DNA from: Micrasema longulum
Taxonomy: Eukaryota > Arthropoda > Insecta > Trichoptera > Brachycentridae
Assembly (NCBI GenBank): GCA_022494885.1
Contig: JAGVSM010004527.1
Span: forward strand, 1-64,000
Length of the DNA: 64,000 nucleotides
Direction: 5' to 3'
A program made the translations under genes and the position numbers. Below, in pieces: positions 1 to 10,135 of this stretch. Within the stretch, counting starts at the first letter, position 1. Every line of letters begins with the position of its first letter. Below the pieces are notes generated by a model. The model saw only the letters and a list, made by a program, of their open reading frames with translations, searched no databases and had not been told where the DNA came from.

Positions 1-19
1 CAATATCAATAACGTATAA

Positions 20-298
20 TATTTTTCGATACTTAAAAAAAATACAATTTTGTCTAATAAATTAAGGGTCACGTATAATAATTCACAAAGACAATTATTC
101 GGATTGCCTAGGTACTGCAGTGCCTCTGAAATGTTTACAGCTGGAAGAATAAACACCTTCACTGCCCTACTTCGCCAAAGAACCTGGAGCCTATGGGAAC
201 GCCTGAAAAGCTGTAATAACAAAATTCTCCAAGCCACTGCAGGGTGGATCCATTCACCGTTGTTCGAGCGATGGCGGGATATGCTAAGACCACCATAA
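20..298 (+). pseudogene. Non-LTR retrotransposon ORF2, C-terminal end
   Basis: The frame is open from base 20 (after a TAA at 17-19) to a stop near 298 and encodes about 90 residues. It contains the block LFGLPRYCSASEMF, followed by RINTFTALLRQR and later a SCNNKIL segment. This arrangement is the extreme C-terminus of LINE endonuclease-reverse transcriptase proteins, downstream of the polymerase domain. The rest of the element lies before the window or is lost. No methionine start is expected here. The AT-rich tract that follows looks like its 3' UTR. The clade (RTE, L2 or CR1-like) is uncertain. Confidence 0.7.
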
Positions 299-620
299 GT
301 GCTGCAAATATAAAATTTTATTTTATGTTTATATTTATGTTTACTGTTATATTTACGGTAATCTCTCGCAATATTATTCTTAGACTTTTCTTTATATTTA
401 AAAATGTTTTTCCTTTTTTTGTTTTTTCATATTCATGTATATTTCGTTAATATTTTTGGTTGCTTATGTGTATTTACCTACTTGTTACTATTGTTATAGT
501 TTTACAATTTTATAATTTTTTGTTATGTTTTTATATATGTATTTTTTCTCTTCATATTTATGTTCAATGTATGTTAAAGGCAATTTATGCCGTTTATGTA
601 AAATAAATGAATAAATTAAA
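299..620 (+). mobile_element. 3' UTR and tail of the LINE at 20-298
   Basis: AT-rich sequence without coding frame, ending in a short block (AAAGGCAATTTATGCCGTTT, about 577-596) and an AATAAATGAATAAATTAAAT tail. A near copy of the terminal block recurs at about 2784-2806, which marks it as a shared LINE 3' end. Confidence 0.55.
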
Positions 621-1888
621 TGAGCCAAGAAACTAGCCGATTAATATTAATATTTATGTTTATGGTTATGTTAATAATTATGTTCATGTTTATATGGTAG
701 AATTGGCTCCGCACTATGTAGCCCTTTTACTGGGATAAAATAAAATAAAAACAATTAAAAAATTAACTTACTACCTACATAATATTACAGCAGGTTGTCA
801 AATTAATAGGGACAATACCAATATTTTGTGATTTTAATGATTATACTGTCTCTACTTCTAAATAACTTTGATTTGATGATAATTCCTTCGTTTTTTTTAC
901 TGCTGGTATCATCACCGACTTTTTTAAAAAGTGGCAAGTGCAACCGCTGCCGTGTCGATAATTTTAATAATCCACCATGTTCTAGTATTTGATCAAGCTT
1001 CTTACAGATGTCTCCGAGTACACAAAATCTAAAATCGTTTTTAATACTTAACCTCGAAGCGTAAACCACATACAAAGGCACGCGTCTTTACGCGCTATTT
1101 TTGTATGGCCGTAACGGAGAGCGCATTCTCGCGCTTATGGCCCTCACTCAACCGGTCAAGGGAATTATCAAACTAGTGAAGCTTTAATAGAATTTCATCA
1201 AAAATGGTCTATAAATCATATAAATCTGACATTTTAATTAGTATTTTGGACGATTATATGTAAAAATTTAAATGTAATGTTAATCAAATTAAAATCATGT
1301 ACTTACTCGGTCTAAACGCGTTGATTCGTTAAGCTCATTAGGAAATTTGCCCTATAGAGACTGAATAATTGTGTATGATAACCCACTTTACGATTCCGCA
1401 CACGTAAACTGAACTGATAAAATGGTTATTATTGTCGAAATTAATCAATACACCCAAACAGGGGTGCTAACTATCAAATAGGATCTGCTAATAGGAATTA
1501 AGTTAGAGTAATGTTGGATACAAACCACGTACCTATCAATTAAATTCATCATACGTAGTAATAACAGGATGTCATTTGAGCTCTAAATTAGAGTAAAATT
1601 ACATATTTTAAAACATTTAGTTGGTAAAATATGCGTTTTTTGAAAAATATAGGTTTTTTCTCATGTCATTTTTTTACATTTGAAACAACGCGCAGCGGTT
1701 TAAAAATGATAAATTAGAACAATAAGGGTCCAATATTGTAAAACAGTTAAAAAAAGTATAAATTTAAATTAAATTTGTTTTTTTTTCTTTTAATTTTGAA
1801 GTAGGGCACACATAAACATATCTTGATGTATGCTCTACTAATAACATTGTGCGTATATTTAATTTTTAAGTTTAACACATATTTTTTT
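621..1888. other. AT-rich interval, one unrecognised minus-strand ORF
   Basis: Mostly low-complexity AT-rich DNA. A minus-strand frame at 803-1081 runs for 92 codons and includes the stretch DICKKLDQILEHGGLLKLS. It ends beside a GC-richer block at 1075-1150 with several CpGs. I recognise neither. The ORF could be a decayed transposon or an exon. Confidence 0.3.
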
Positions 1889-2170
1889 CCTTTTATTTGA
1901 AATGGGGGTCATTGCCATACAAGCTCTTGATGTCACTGCAACCTGTAAATATATATTGCGACGGGGCCCCGTGAATCAGTTCTCACCCTCCAAGCCCAGA
2001 TTTTCAAAGAGCCCAGCTACTGCGTGGATGACGAGAGTTTATTTTGCTAAATCTCGCCCTGCAAGCTCAGATCCATAAAGTATCGGGCTATTAGGAAGGG
2101 GGCGAGCTTTTTAAACATCCTCAGGTTTAACTCTCGGGCCTCCGAGGATGTGGCTTCTTTTTTGACATAA
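1889..2170 (-). repeat. GC-rich interspersed repeat, first copy
   Basis: A GC-rich island in AT-rich DNA. The part at 1905-1975 is similar to 34230-34310: both contain, on the plus strand, a CATACAAGCTC block, a TGATGTCACTG or TGACGTCACTG block and an ACCTGT block at the same spacing. On the minus strand both can be read as protein-like sequence ending in V.VTS.ACIA.TP. That makes an old dispersed element more likely than a unique gene. Whether it belongs with the ORF at 2360-2692 is unknown. Confidence 0.45.
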
Positions 2171-2359
2171 AGAATTACGTTCACATTGACTGTGTTCTAA
2201 TACTATGACTCACGTTACATTTAACGCCCTAATTTAGTATTGTTAATGTGTTTTATGTATGTAATGTAACAAAATATTTAATCTGTATATCATTGTATAT
2301 TGAATATCGATTGAGGAAACATTTTTAGAATACTTACTTACTAAGCGTGTCCGGTTGGA

Positions 2360-2692
2360 TTATATCCGGCCACTCCAATATGCGACGACAGATATTGCCT
2401 TGTCATTTGCCACAATTAGGTCCCCAGGAGTGCAGCTTTCCTCCATGAGCGGGCATGTCAATAGGTAGCTGTCGTCCTTGGTCACACAATATATCATCAC
2501 CAGAGAGGTACCCCCACCTTTGGAGATTCTTTTTACATCGTGTAAAACCCACCCGTAGTCTATTGCGGGCAATCCATAGAGAGTATGGTATGTGTTCACC
2601 TCCTTGGATACCCTCATTTGGATCCATCGACGGTCCCACTCCAAGATCCCGTTGCTATTGTTATTCTGTTTCTTAGTTAGAATAATAATAAT
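2360..2692 (-). CDS. Unrecognised protein-coding relic or exon
   Basis: A minus-strand frame runs from about 2692 to a TAA at 2360. The best part is 94 residues beginning near 2644 (MEWDRRWIQMRVSKEV) and including YHTLYGLPAIDYGWVLHD and a GGGTSLVMIYCV segment. It has ordered hydrophobic and charged residues, higher GC than its surroundings and no stop, which is unlikely by chance in DNA this AT-rich. On the minus strand a CTAAC with an AG follows a T/A-rich tract just upstream of 2680, so an intron acceptor is possible. I do not recognise the family; it may be an exon or a piece of a mobile element. Confidence 0.35.
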   Translation of the reverse strand: MIIILTKKQNNNSNGILEWDRRWIQMRVSKEVNTYHTLYGLPAIDYGWVLHDVKRISKGGGTSLVMIYCVTKDDSYLLTCPLMEESCTPGDLIVANDKAISVVAYWSGRI

Positions 2693-2764
2693 AGTTTTTT
2701 TTTTTTATTAATCTTGGGTATAAGAAAATTAATGTTTAAAAAAAAAAACTCAAGTCAAATATGT

Positions 2765-2811
2765 TAGTATTGTAAATGTTTGTAAAAGGCAGATTTGCCG
2801 TTTATGTAACT
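2765..2811 (+). mobile_element. LINE 3'-terminal fragment
   Basis: Matches the terminal block of the first LINE (AAAGGCAGATTTGCCGTTTA here). It abuts LINE-A and suggests an older LINE tail into which LINE-A was inserted. Confidence 0.4.
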
Positions 2812-3273
2812 CTAATGTATGGGAGCGGAGTATGGAATTGGAAAAATGATGATGAAAGTAGGCTGAATGCTGTTGAAATGCGATCACTCAGGTGAATGTG
2901 TGGTAAAACGATGTATGATAGGTGCACAAATGTCGAGATCCGTGATGTGTGTAAGGCTGAGACGTGCATTATCGACAGAATAAAGGAAGGGGTGCTGCGT
3001 CGGTTTGGACATGTAAAGCGTATGGATAGCAAAAGAACGGCTAAAAGAATCTACGATGAGAATGTTGATGGATGCAGAAAACGAGAAAGACCGAGAAAGA
3101 CATGGCAACATCAAGTCCATCAAATACTTAAAGATGGACATGCCAAAAGTGGGAATAATCGGTGTGCGTGTATGAGAAGATGTATGAATGTAGAGGAAAC
3201 GAGGTCTGTATGCTAAGATAGAGTGATATGGCGTTCTATCTTCTTTGCCTACCCCTATGGGGAAATGGTGTGA
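2812..3273 (+). pseudogene. LINE-A ORF2 C-terminal fragment, copy 1
   Basis: About 153 codons in one frame, broken by a TGA at about 2896 and a TAA near 3213. Residues follow the C-terminal pattern of endonuclease-reverse transcriptases: SRLNAVEMRSLR, then MCGKTMYDRC, then VLRRFGHVKRMDSKR, then GCRKRERPRKTWQHQV. The first stop replaces an expected arginine codon (CGA to TGA). The element ends near 3273 with a TGA. It is 5' truncated, which is usual for target-primed insertion. Further copies of the family lie on the minus strand at 17594-17960 and 59150-59577. Confidence 0.75.
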
Positions 3274-3734
3274 TGGTTCGTTTGTTTGTGAAATATTTAT
3301 TTCGCTTTGGCAACGCGCGTTACATCGTCCGACATGAAGTTCTCTGCACAGGTATATAAGACTAAAACTGTGTAATTAAGCATGTGAGAAAAAATAAATA
3401 TAATAAAAACATTAAGGGATTCTTGTTTATTTTAATAACGATAAAAAAACTCGCTATCCAGACGAAAAAATAAGAAAAACATTAAAAAATAAAGTAATTC
3501 ACGTTGCATCACATTTATATTATACTAAGTCACATTTTTCAACAAAATGCGTATGGATGCTACTGAATAGTAACAAAATTAACTTTATAGTCATTTTAAA
3601 ATTATATTAAGGGCAAAAATTTACTCGTTTGGGCCTTTACTTAACAGTGGAATATCATCGACTTCTTCAGACAGAGAACCATAAACCTAATACTGTAATT
3701 ATTTTTTTTATTCCCGTCTATTTGTTTTTTTTTT

Positions 3735-3780
3735 AATCTACCACAATAGGCCAGGACGCCTTTTGGTTCACAAGAAAATA
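3735..3780 (-). mobile_element. SINE-C 3' fragment
   Basis: The block CACAATAGGCCAGGACGCC matches the 3' body of SINE-C at 20891 and 63199. It is preceded by a T-rich tract, the A-rich tail on the minus strand. The tRNA-like head is missing. Confidence 0.45.
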
Positions 3781-4075
3781 TTTTTGGGCGTTACCTAGTA
3801 TGTGGGTGAAATAATTAAAACATATGAATCTCACCCGCAACTATAAAGGTTTTAGTAACTTCAGAAACGTCAACCGATGAAAGTGTCGAAGGAATATAGA
3901 TGTTCAAATGTAGGCAGAATGCAGAAAGTTACAGAGTGTGTAAAGTGGCCTCTTAAACCAGTCAATGACAGGTCTTAAGCCCTGAAAAAGCCTAGACTTC
4001 TAGAACTTCCTTCTCTAAAATGTTCTTCATCTCTGTTATAAATGTTAAAATCAAAATACTTTCAGACTAACATGA
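3775..4075 (+). repeat. Foldback family FB, copy 1
   Basis: Carries the diagnostic series of the FB family: GGGCGTTACCTAGTATG, AATCTCACCCGC, AAGGTTTTAGTAACTTCA, AGGCAGAATG, AGTGGCCTCTTAAACCA, TGACAGGTCTTAAGCCCTG, and a terminal CTCTGTTATAAATG. It has no ORF. See the copy at 49797-50265 for the inverted terminal repeats. Confidence 0.65.
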
Positions 4076-4369
4076 TAGATGTAAATCAAAAGAAACATAA
4101 AATAAAAAACACATTAAATAGCTTAACTATTAGTTTGTGCACATTCCAGATTTTTGCAAAAATGTTTTTTTTTAAATTTTTTTTTTGTTACTTATATGTT
4201 TGTGTTAAATAAGAAAATATTTTAACTAAAACTATTATCCGCTAGTGCCATTTGTCAAAGATTATTAATCATATATAAAAAAGACCTTTTTTTTATGCGC
4301 CATACTACCACTATAGGCTTTTAATCAGAATTTTTGCAGCTTACCAATTTAAAAACTCACCGCTCGCTA

Positions 4370-4500
4370 CTGGTTTGTGACACTGGAAGAACTATTGACC
4401 GACCAAAATAAAATTTTTAGCCAAAACTGAAATTGAATTTCGGCTTCTGTTCTAGTTTCGGCCTAAACCAAAACTAAAGTAAATAAGTTAAAGGTCGCTT
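4370..4500. repeat. CGAAA/TTCGG-rich repeat fragment
   Basis: Imperfect runs of GGCC-AAA-CTGAAA and TTTCGGC resemble the segment at 5270-5470, parts of 51170-51260 and 52810-52890. The shared words (TTCGG, CCAAAAC, CGAAAC) suggest an old dispersed repeat with internal short tandem structure. The class is not identified. Confidence 0.35.
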
Positions 4501-4934
4501 TAAAACTCACAAAGTTAGGCGTTTTTATTATTAAACTTCACGAGTTTATTAAAGTAAGTGTTAATTAAAATACACAAAGAAATAAAAGGTGTAAAGTTAA
4601 CGAGTAAATTAGTTTTTTTTTAGCGCTTTTTGGTTCGTCGTTGTTTTATACATATACCTTGTTTTTTAAACTGTCTAAATATTTGTTAATTATCTTCGTT
4701 TTTTTTAAAGTTAGTCTTCTTTGTTTATTCTCAAATGTAATTAAAATAAATATATATTGTTAAGTGTCCTCGGCACGGGAAACCCCAGTGAGGTCACATT
4801 ATTTTTATTATTAATTATAGTTTTTAAGCAAAAAATATGAATAAATAAATAAATAAAATAACTTATATGTTACAGTTGGTCAATTAATGCTATAGGAGCT
4901 TTAACTCATTTGCTTTAAAGGAATTACAAAAATA

Positions 4935-5240
4935 CAGGGTGTTTTTTAAACCCTGTGACATCCGAAACCACGATGATGAATATGGGCAAGAAGACATTAT
5001 TAGCACATTTAAAAAAATATTTAGAACGAAGAAAATTTTTGAAAATAAAATATTTAAAAATAATAAATGGTTGCTTATTTCTGTAGGGAAGAAGTGAGGG
5101 AAGCGCGGCGCAGTACCAGACTCCCCCCTTTCCACTCCTCGTTTATTCGTTATAAAAAAATATTTTAATGTGCTAATATGTCTTCTTGCTCATACTGATC
5201 ATAGTGGTTTCGGATGTGACAGGGTTTAAAGAACACCCTG
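4935..5240. mobile_element. 306-bp MITE with TA target duplication
   Basis: Both ends begin CAGGGTGTT and carry AAACCCTGT then CACATCCGAAACCAC or GACATCCGAAACCAC. The inverted repeats extend roughly 85 bp per side, with about 100 bp between. TA lies immediately outside both ends (4933-4934 and 5241-5242), the target duplication of Tc1/mariner-type transposition. There is no transposase ORF; the minus-strand frame crossing it is a shadow. It is a non-autonomous element dependent on a transposase elsewhere. The superfamily is inferred from the TA duplication only. Confidence 0.8.
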
Positions 5241-5269
5241 TATAAATACAAACGATCTTAAAACTAAGG

Positions 5270-5475
5270 AGAATTTAGAATCATGTCCAAAAAGATGCAC
5301 CCGAGTACTACCGAATGTAATTCGACACATCCCGACCGCAAGTTTTGGCCAATTTTTAGCTGAAACCGAAACCACGCCGAAACTCGTTTTATTGGCCAAA
5401 TTTGGCCGAATCTGAAACCGAAACTTTAGTCGGTCACTGGTTAAAAAAACGGTCAATTTTCCCATCAATATTATT
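5270..5475 (-). repeat. CGAAA-rich dispersed repeat
   Basis: Contains, on the plus strand, CACCCGAGTACTACCGAATG and ACACATCCCGACCGCAAG. The reverse complement of this block is found at about 51196-51240. It is followed by short repeated GGCCAAA and CGAAAC words. Its origin is unknown. Confidence 0.45.
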
Positions 5476-5594
5476 TGTTATACCTTAAAGTGCTTTAATA
5501 AGTGATTCTAAAGATAAATAAATTTAATTGAAACTTTTTAATTGGTAATTTAAGTGAAACAATTTATTTCATTATCATATACTTACTACGGATT

Positions 5595-5825
5595 CATTCA
5601 AATAATTAAAAAAAACAAGTAGGTTTTAAGTATATTTTCCGAAATATCACTTCACCCTCACAGCCTCGCATCTCTGCTGGGAGAGCTTTCCACATCATGG
5701 GGTCTGCGACCGCAAATACGCGTTCACCGAATTTAGTGCGCCGTTTTGCGTGAAGGTAAAATAACTTTTCCTCTCGCCGTAGACATAGCTGATCTAAGCG
5801 TAAGACGCCTGTGCTCACGATATGT
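5595..5825 (-). pseudogene. CR1-like LINE ORF2 C-terminus
   Basis: A 70-residue minus-strand frame includes RRTKFGERVFAVADP then MMWKALPAEMRGCEG and a final IYLKPTCFF. This is the terminal motif of CR1/L2-type ORF2 proteins (tR.g.raF..a.P..WN.LP...R), with W-K-A-L-P in place of W-N-S-L-P. Only the 3' end is present. Confidence 0.6.
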
Positions 5826-5929
5826 AATTTTTAAAATAACATGAACGTTTGGACGTATATTTATTTATTTATATTTTATACTTACTATTTGTGTGAATTT
5901 TGTGACAGTGTTTAAATATTAAAAAAATG

Positions 5930-6600
5930 TTTTTTTATTTTTTTATTTAATTTTTTTTTTATTTATTTACATACAATATTACATTTTAGTTATTTTAAGA
6001 CATTTGAGATTTTTTTTTTTTTACAGGACTTACCAAGCCAATGAATATGGCTTGTCGGTAAAGATCCTTTACAATTAATCATATGATAGTCCTACATGGT
6101 TTTATAATAATAATTACTACTAACTTAGATATAGGGAGCGATAGCATCCATATCCATACATATTTATACCCGTACATGCACACATACATATCCATACATA
6201 CATATATACACACATATACACATACATACATACATACATACATGTGAACATACATATACACACATAAACATCCATGAGAATATTACTTAGTTATAAATTC
6301 TATTTTATCTATATCTATATTTACAAATATTCAATTTTTTAAATATATAAACTCCTGATCGAATAGCCAGTCTATTATTTTGCCTTTGTCACTTTTGGTA
6401 GTGCCATTTCTCAGATTGTTTGGTAACAAATTGAACATAACTGGAACAACATATTTTAAAGTTCTTGTCCCATATTTGTTTCTTGTCTTTGGAATCACTA
6501 AACCTTCATTTTGTGTGAATCTTGTGTTATAACCATGTTCCATGTTTAATATATCCTTTAAGTTTATTCGCAAAAAGGTTTATAAAGCATTCCGTAGTCT
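5930..6600 (-). mobile_element. LINE 3' end with C-terminal ORF remnant
   Basis: The minus-strand frame at 6331-6573 (80 residues) has HGYNTRFTQNEGLVIPK and VVPVMFNLLPNNLR, matching the NTR and fN.LP..lr endings of LINE ORF2 proteins. Its 3' UTR continues toward lower coordinates, includes the CATA/TACA microsatellite at about 6150-6275, and ends in an A-rich tail (T-rich on the plus strand) at about 5935. It is 5' truncated. Confidence 0.6.
6150..6275. repeat. CATA/TACA-rich microsatellite
   Basis: Irregular tetranucleotide runs of CATA and TACA with interruptions, inside the 3' UTR of the surrounding LINE. Confidence 0.8.
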
Positions 6601-7012
6601 CACAATATTTAATATGCGATGTGTATACAGCACTCATATTTCACAGCAGTAAGTGTAAATTGAAATTGTTTTCCTTGCGAGAGACCTGCAGTTTATAGAC
6701 AAAGTAAAGAAAATTTATGAAAGATGCTGAGCCGTATATTTTTAACCCCGTTGTTCATTTCTGAGATAAACACACTAACTTATTAGAATCATACGCCATG
6801 CTGACTATAAAACAACACACCGCAAAATAAGTCATTTTTGCATGGATTATGCTGTATTAAGAAATAATAAGGCCGCAAAAAAGTATTTGTATTCATTTAG
6901 AGGTACGATTTTAAGAATATGTTTTTATTTTCTGTTGTATTTATTGCATTGGGTATTTTTATTAAAAAAACTCAAGTTTGAGCGCTTGATGAAAATCAGC
7001 TTATTATATGTG
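6600..7012. other. No recognised feature
   Basis: AT-rich sequence. A 64-codon frame at 6842-7036 has no recognisable motif and runs into the Penelope-like insertion, so it is probably fortuitous. Confidence 0.4.
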
Positions 7013-7027
7013 AAAGCTACATTATTT

Positions 7028-7273
7028 ATTGATTGATTTGGTGTTTATTTTGTAGAACTCCATATTTAAACTTATAATTAGAAATCAAACACTGATTTGA
7101 GTCTACTGAACATTTTCAAGGGCATTTTCAAACGAATGTCATTCGTTTGAAAATGCCCTAATAAGGCGAAACAATTGTACCGAAGTTTTTATTTTTATTT
7201 GTTTATATTTGTAAAAAATAAAATAAAGTGTTCAGTAGACTCAAATCAGTGTTTGATTTCTAATTATAAGTTT
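7028..7273 (+). mobile_element. Penelope-like family C, short inverted-arm copy
   Basis: A 246-bp insertion flanked by a 15-bp direct repeat, AAAGCTACATTATTT (7013-7027 and 7274-7288), read as target-site duplication. Outer arms 7068-7112 and 7229-7273 are inverted copies. Inside, 7120-7138 and 7140-7158 form a perfect 19-bp palindrome with a 1-base spacer. The right part has a hammerhead-like core at 7146-7180: TGAAAA, a GCC/GGC stem II (7155-7157 with 7165-7167), GAAA (7168-7171) and the palindrome ACAATTGT. Terminal repeats of Penelope-like elements are known to carry minimal hammerhead motifs. Assignment to that class is by this structure and by similarity to families A and B, which have linked coding remnants. 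A longer copy lies at 27074-27683. Confidence 0.65.
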
Positions 7274-7324
7274 AAAGCTACATTATTTTCTGTTTGCCTT
7301 AAAGAAACTAACTAAACATTTCAC

Positions 7325-7790
7325 TAAATGGTATTAAATATTTGTATATAATCACTTCCCAACCTTTCTTTGTCTACAGGTTTCGAAACGTATCATCTCA
7401 TCGTCAGGACACTAATTGAACAAACATGCAAAACCCAAAATACACATTTACCATAGTTGATGTACAAAAATATAAAACCAACACGACATGCAAGTCTATG
7501 TACTGATTAGGTTGTAAAAATAATTTATGATGTGGGAGAAACAGTTGTAAAAAAAGGGTGGAGAAACAAATCAATGCATTTTTGTCCTAATCAGCGCATG
7601 TGCTTATTAAAATGCATGTCGTTTTGGTTTGATTATTCTGTGCAACAACAATGGTGAAGGTGTATAGTGGGTTTTACATGTTGATTAAATTGGTGTCATG
7701 ACGAAGAGACGGGTACGTCTCGAAACCGGTGGACATAAAAAGTCGGTAAGTGGTTATATGCAAATATTCAATAAAATTTTGTAAAATGTT
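7325..7790. mobile_element. Penelope-like family F, inverted-arm copy
   Basis: Left (about 7325-7430) and right (about 7665-7790) arms are inverted copies that diverge moderately. Each contains a hammerhead-like core. On the minus strand it is CTGACGA (7401-7407), GAAA (7381-7384) and ACCTGT. On the plus strand it is TGACGA (7699-7704), a perfect 6-bp stem II GAGACG/CGTCTC (7706-7711 with 7716-7721), GAAA (7722-7725) and palindromic ACCGGT (7725-7730). The 230-bp middle has no ORF. It lies about 50 bp from the family C insertion. Confidence 0.6.
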
Positions 7791-8362
7791 TGACTAAAAA
7801 GTTAATGCTTTCAGTATTAATAAAAACTTAACATTTCTTTGAGGCATTTTGTACAACCGTATTAGCGCCTTGGTTTTGTACAATTCATTTTTGTACATTT
7901 TCACGTTGGTTCTTGTTTAATTGTATTTCCACATTGGCAGTTATTGACAATTGGCAATTTCTTTCAACCGCTCAGTAAAATAAATGGTGTTTTTGTTTTT
8001 TTACTACAATACACACGAGCAAAAAACCGTAATTGAATAGATCTAGCAATATGTGTACATAAATAAATAACGATCGATACTAGCTTTTAATAAAAAAATG
8101 GAATAAAAGCAAAGTATGAAATAAGAGTTAGAGGAAGAAATGGATTGAAACAAAATTTCTTTGAAAACATCTTTCAAAGTGAATAGAATAATGAACTTGG
8201 ACAGTACATGAGCTTGAAAATAAATTTAAATTACTGATGGGAATCAAGAAGGTGCTTTGAGATTGTGAACAAAGAAGTAAGCCATGTAAATTTAGTACAT
8301 ACAGTAAACAGTAGTGAGATGGGAGATTCAGTTGCCACTATAGACTGCACTGACAAAATTAA
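7791..8362. other. No recognised feature
   Basis: AT-rich, without open frame or repeat match that I could find inside the window. Confidence 0.4.
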
Positions 8363-8499
8363 ATGCAGGCAGTCCACAACAACCAACTAAATGCGTCACC
8401 AGCCGCTACCGAACGGAAGTTGGTGAAAACATACATTCTCCGATCAGCGCTGGTAGTGGAAGTCTTGCATACAGTAGCATCAAACAGTCTCATAAATTC

Positions 8500-8850
8500 G
8501 AATCATTTTACCATAATGACCAAACTCATTAAATTTCATTCATTTGGTTTGAAAAGTTTATCCAGAAAACGGAAACTGATTGATTTAATATTTCTCATTA
8601 AGATAATAATTGACATGTTGGACTCTCCTGATTCTGTTCCGAATACCTGTTACTACTCTAGACATAATGTGTCATTTCATATAGAAATTGCAGCAGTAAA
8701 TCATATTCTTATATACCTGTCCTTAAACCTACCCTCACACCCATATACAATCACACACATATTCACATACCTACCAAAACCACACTCCACTTTTTTACAC
8801 ACGCATCCTCACACACAAAAAAAAACTCGCACACATGCACTTCTATAAAT
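8500..8850 (+). pseudogene. Jockey-like ORF2 C-terminal fragment
   Basis: Within a 161-codon frame (8363-8848), the part from about 8515 reads FHSFGLKSLSRKRKLIDLIF then KIIIDMLDSPDSV, and RHNVSFHIEI follows. This resembles the L..LR.RR...D..f..K...g.iDsP.ll segment of Jockey-superfamily proteins; the later part appears frame-damaged. A CA/CAC-rich tract (8727-8840) and an A-rich tail follow. The first 45 codons are not recognised and may be unrelated. Confidence 0.5.
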
Positions 8851-9790
8851 TATATTTAACTGAACTGTATTTTTATAATTGTATTTATGTGGAAAACTGA
8901 TTTGGCTTTATTTTATGTTTTTTTTATAATGTTGTGTATATTTTTTTGTATTGCTGTTGTTTTTCTTAATAAACAAAATAATAAAAATAAAAATTAATTC
9001 ACCTATTCCAAAATTGCAGTCTAGGGAACCAGATCAGTTGTATTGTCATTTTTTACACCAACCAAATCAAGTCAAAATTTAAAGCTTTTAAATAAATAGT
9101 ATAGGATTCTGACTGCTGCTTAAATACTAATGTAAATTTGTAAAACAAGAAAAAGAAATGTAAAAATAAATACATGTTAAATAAATGAAAACGTACGAGT
9201 ACGACTAGATTTTTGAAGTTTTTATTAGTTTTTATACTTAATTTTGAAAAAAGGTAATTATATAACTTTTATTTTGTTTTATAGTTTATTTTTTGAATTG
9301 TTGTTAACCCCTGAGCTCATAGCACGAGGCAGTTTGTATTATACCTAGGGCATTTAGTATACAGTGTAACAATACCAACAAATAAATAATTGATGATTTT
9401 CACCATTTCTAATTTACTGCGTTATCTTTATTTTTTATATTTATTTATTTTTTTACCCAAGTATGTTATTTATAATGTATTGCATTGTATTAAACTACAG
9501 TACAATGTATGAAACATCAGTGTTATCTATTATGTTTAACTATATTGTTTTTTGTATTATTTCATAATTTTGTAAAGAATACTGTTATGTTTATTTATTT
9601 TAAAATTCAACTACAAACAATAAGTACATTGGCGGACTTATTGCTAAAAGCTAAAACCTCCAGCCAAACAAAAAACAGACTGATCAGAAGAAGAGATTGG
9701 TCGAAATTTTGTACTGAAAAACCTTAAATATACATTAAAATATACATACATATGTTAAATTAAAATATTTAAAAAAACCTCATTAAATCA
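8851..9790. other. No recognised feature
   Basis: AT-rich DNA with LINE-tail-like T/A tracts near 8900-8990 and an unremarkable 72-codon frame at 9509-9727. No supported gene. Confidence 0.4.
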
Positions 9791-9984
9791 AATCGGGTTG
9801 TGGTCCCGTGGCTAGTGTTGTGAACTCACGGATCAGAGGTCCCAGGTTCGAACCCCACTCTGGCCCAACTTGATTTCCATTTTCTAATAGTGAGTTATTT
9901 ACAACTCGTTGAAAATGGCCACGAAAATTGAATTATTTCGGTAAATTATAAGAACGCTTATAATTCTTAAAAAAAAAAAAAAAT
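9791..9984 (+). mobile_element. SINE-A, tRNA-derived, best plus-strand copy
   Basis: The head resembles a tRNA gene: a box A-like GTGGCTAGTGTTG near 9808 and a box B GGTTCGAACCC at 9845-9855, i.e. an internal RNA polymerase III promoter. The body contains CATTTTCTAATAGTGAG, TTACAACTCGTTGAAAATGG and a terminal GAACGCTTATAATTC followed by a run of A (9969-9983). Other copies are at 36421-36588, 41324-41420, 53573-53739, 62612-62787 and 63973 to the window end. It needs LINE enzymes to move. Confidence 0.85.
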
Positions 9985-10019
9985 GTTTTTTTTCAATTGG
10001 GAGAAATGGCTTACCTATT

Positions 10020-10135
10020 TTTTTTAAAAGTACATTATGTTATACGTATTAAATGACGAGAAAAATAGGGGATCAGATAATAGGTTTGGAAGGGAAGAGA
10101 AAGAGGAACCAAGGAAAGAAAAAGGTATTAAAAAA
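10020..10135 (-). mobile_element. LINE 3' UTR copy
   Basis: Similar in inverted orientation to about 46800-46925. Shared words include ACATTATGTTATAC or ACATTGTGTTATAC, GGATCAGATAAT and GTTTGGAAGG. At 46.8 kb this sequence follows a LINE C-terminus, so it is a detached 3' UTR. Confidence 0.45.

Noticed and set aside
2455..2676. Plus-strand and second minus-strand ORFs over the unrecognised gene
   Set aside because: Shadow frames; the frame ending at 2360 is longer and has better protein character.
4890..5135. 81-codon minus-strand ORF as a gene
   Set aside because: It lies across the MITE and its inverted repeat; no protein motif.
8727..8840. CAC-rich tract as a coding repeat
   Set aside because: Simple-sequence tail after a LINE fragment; the frame through it is compositional.
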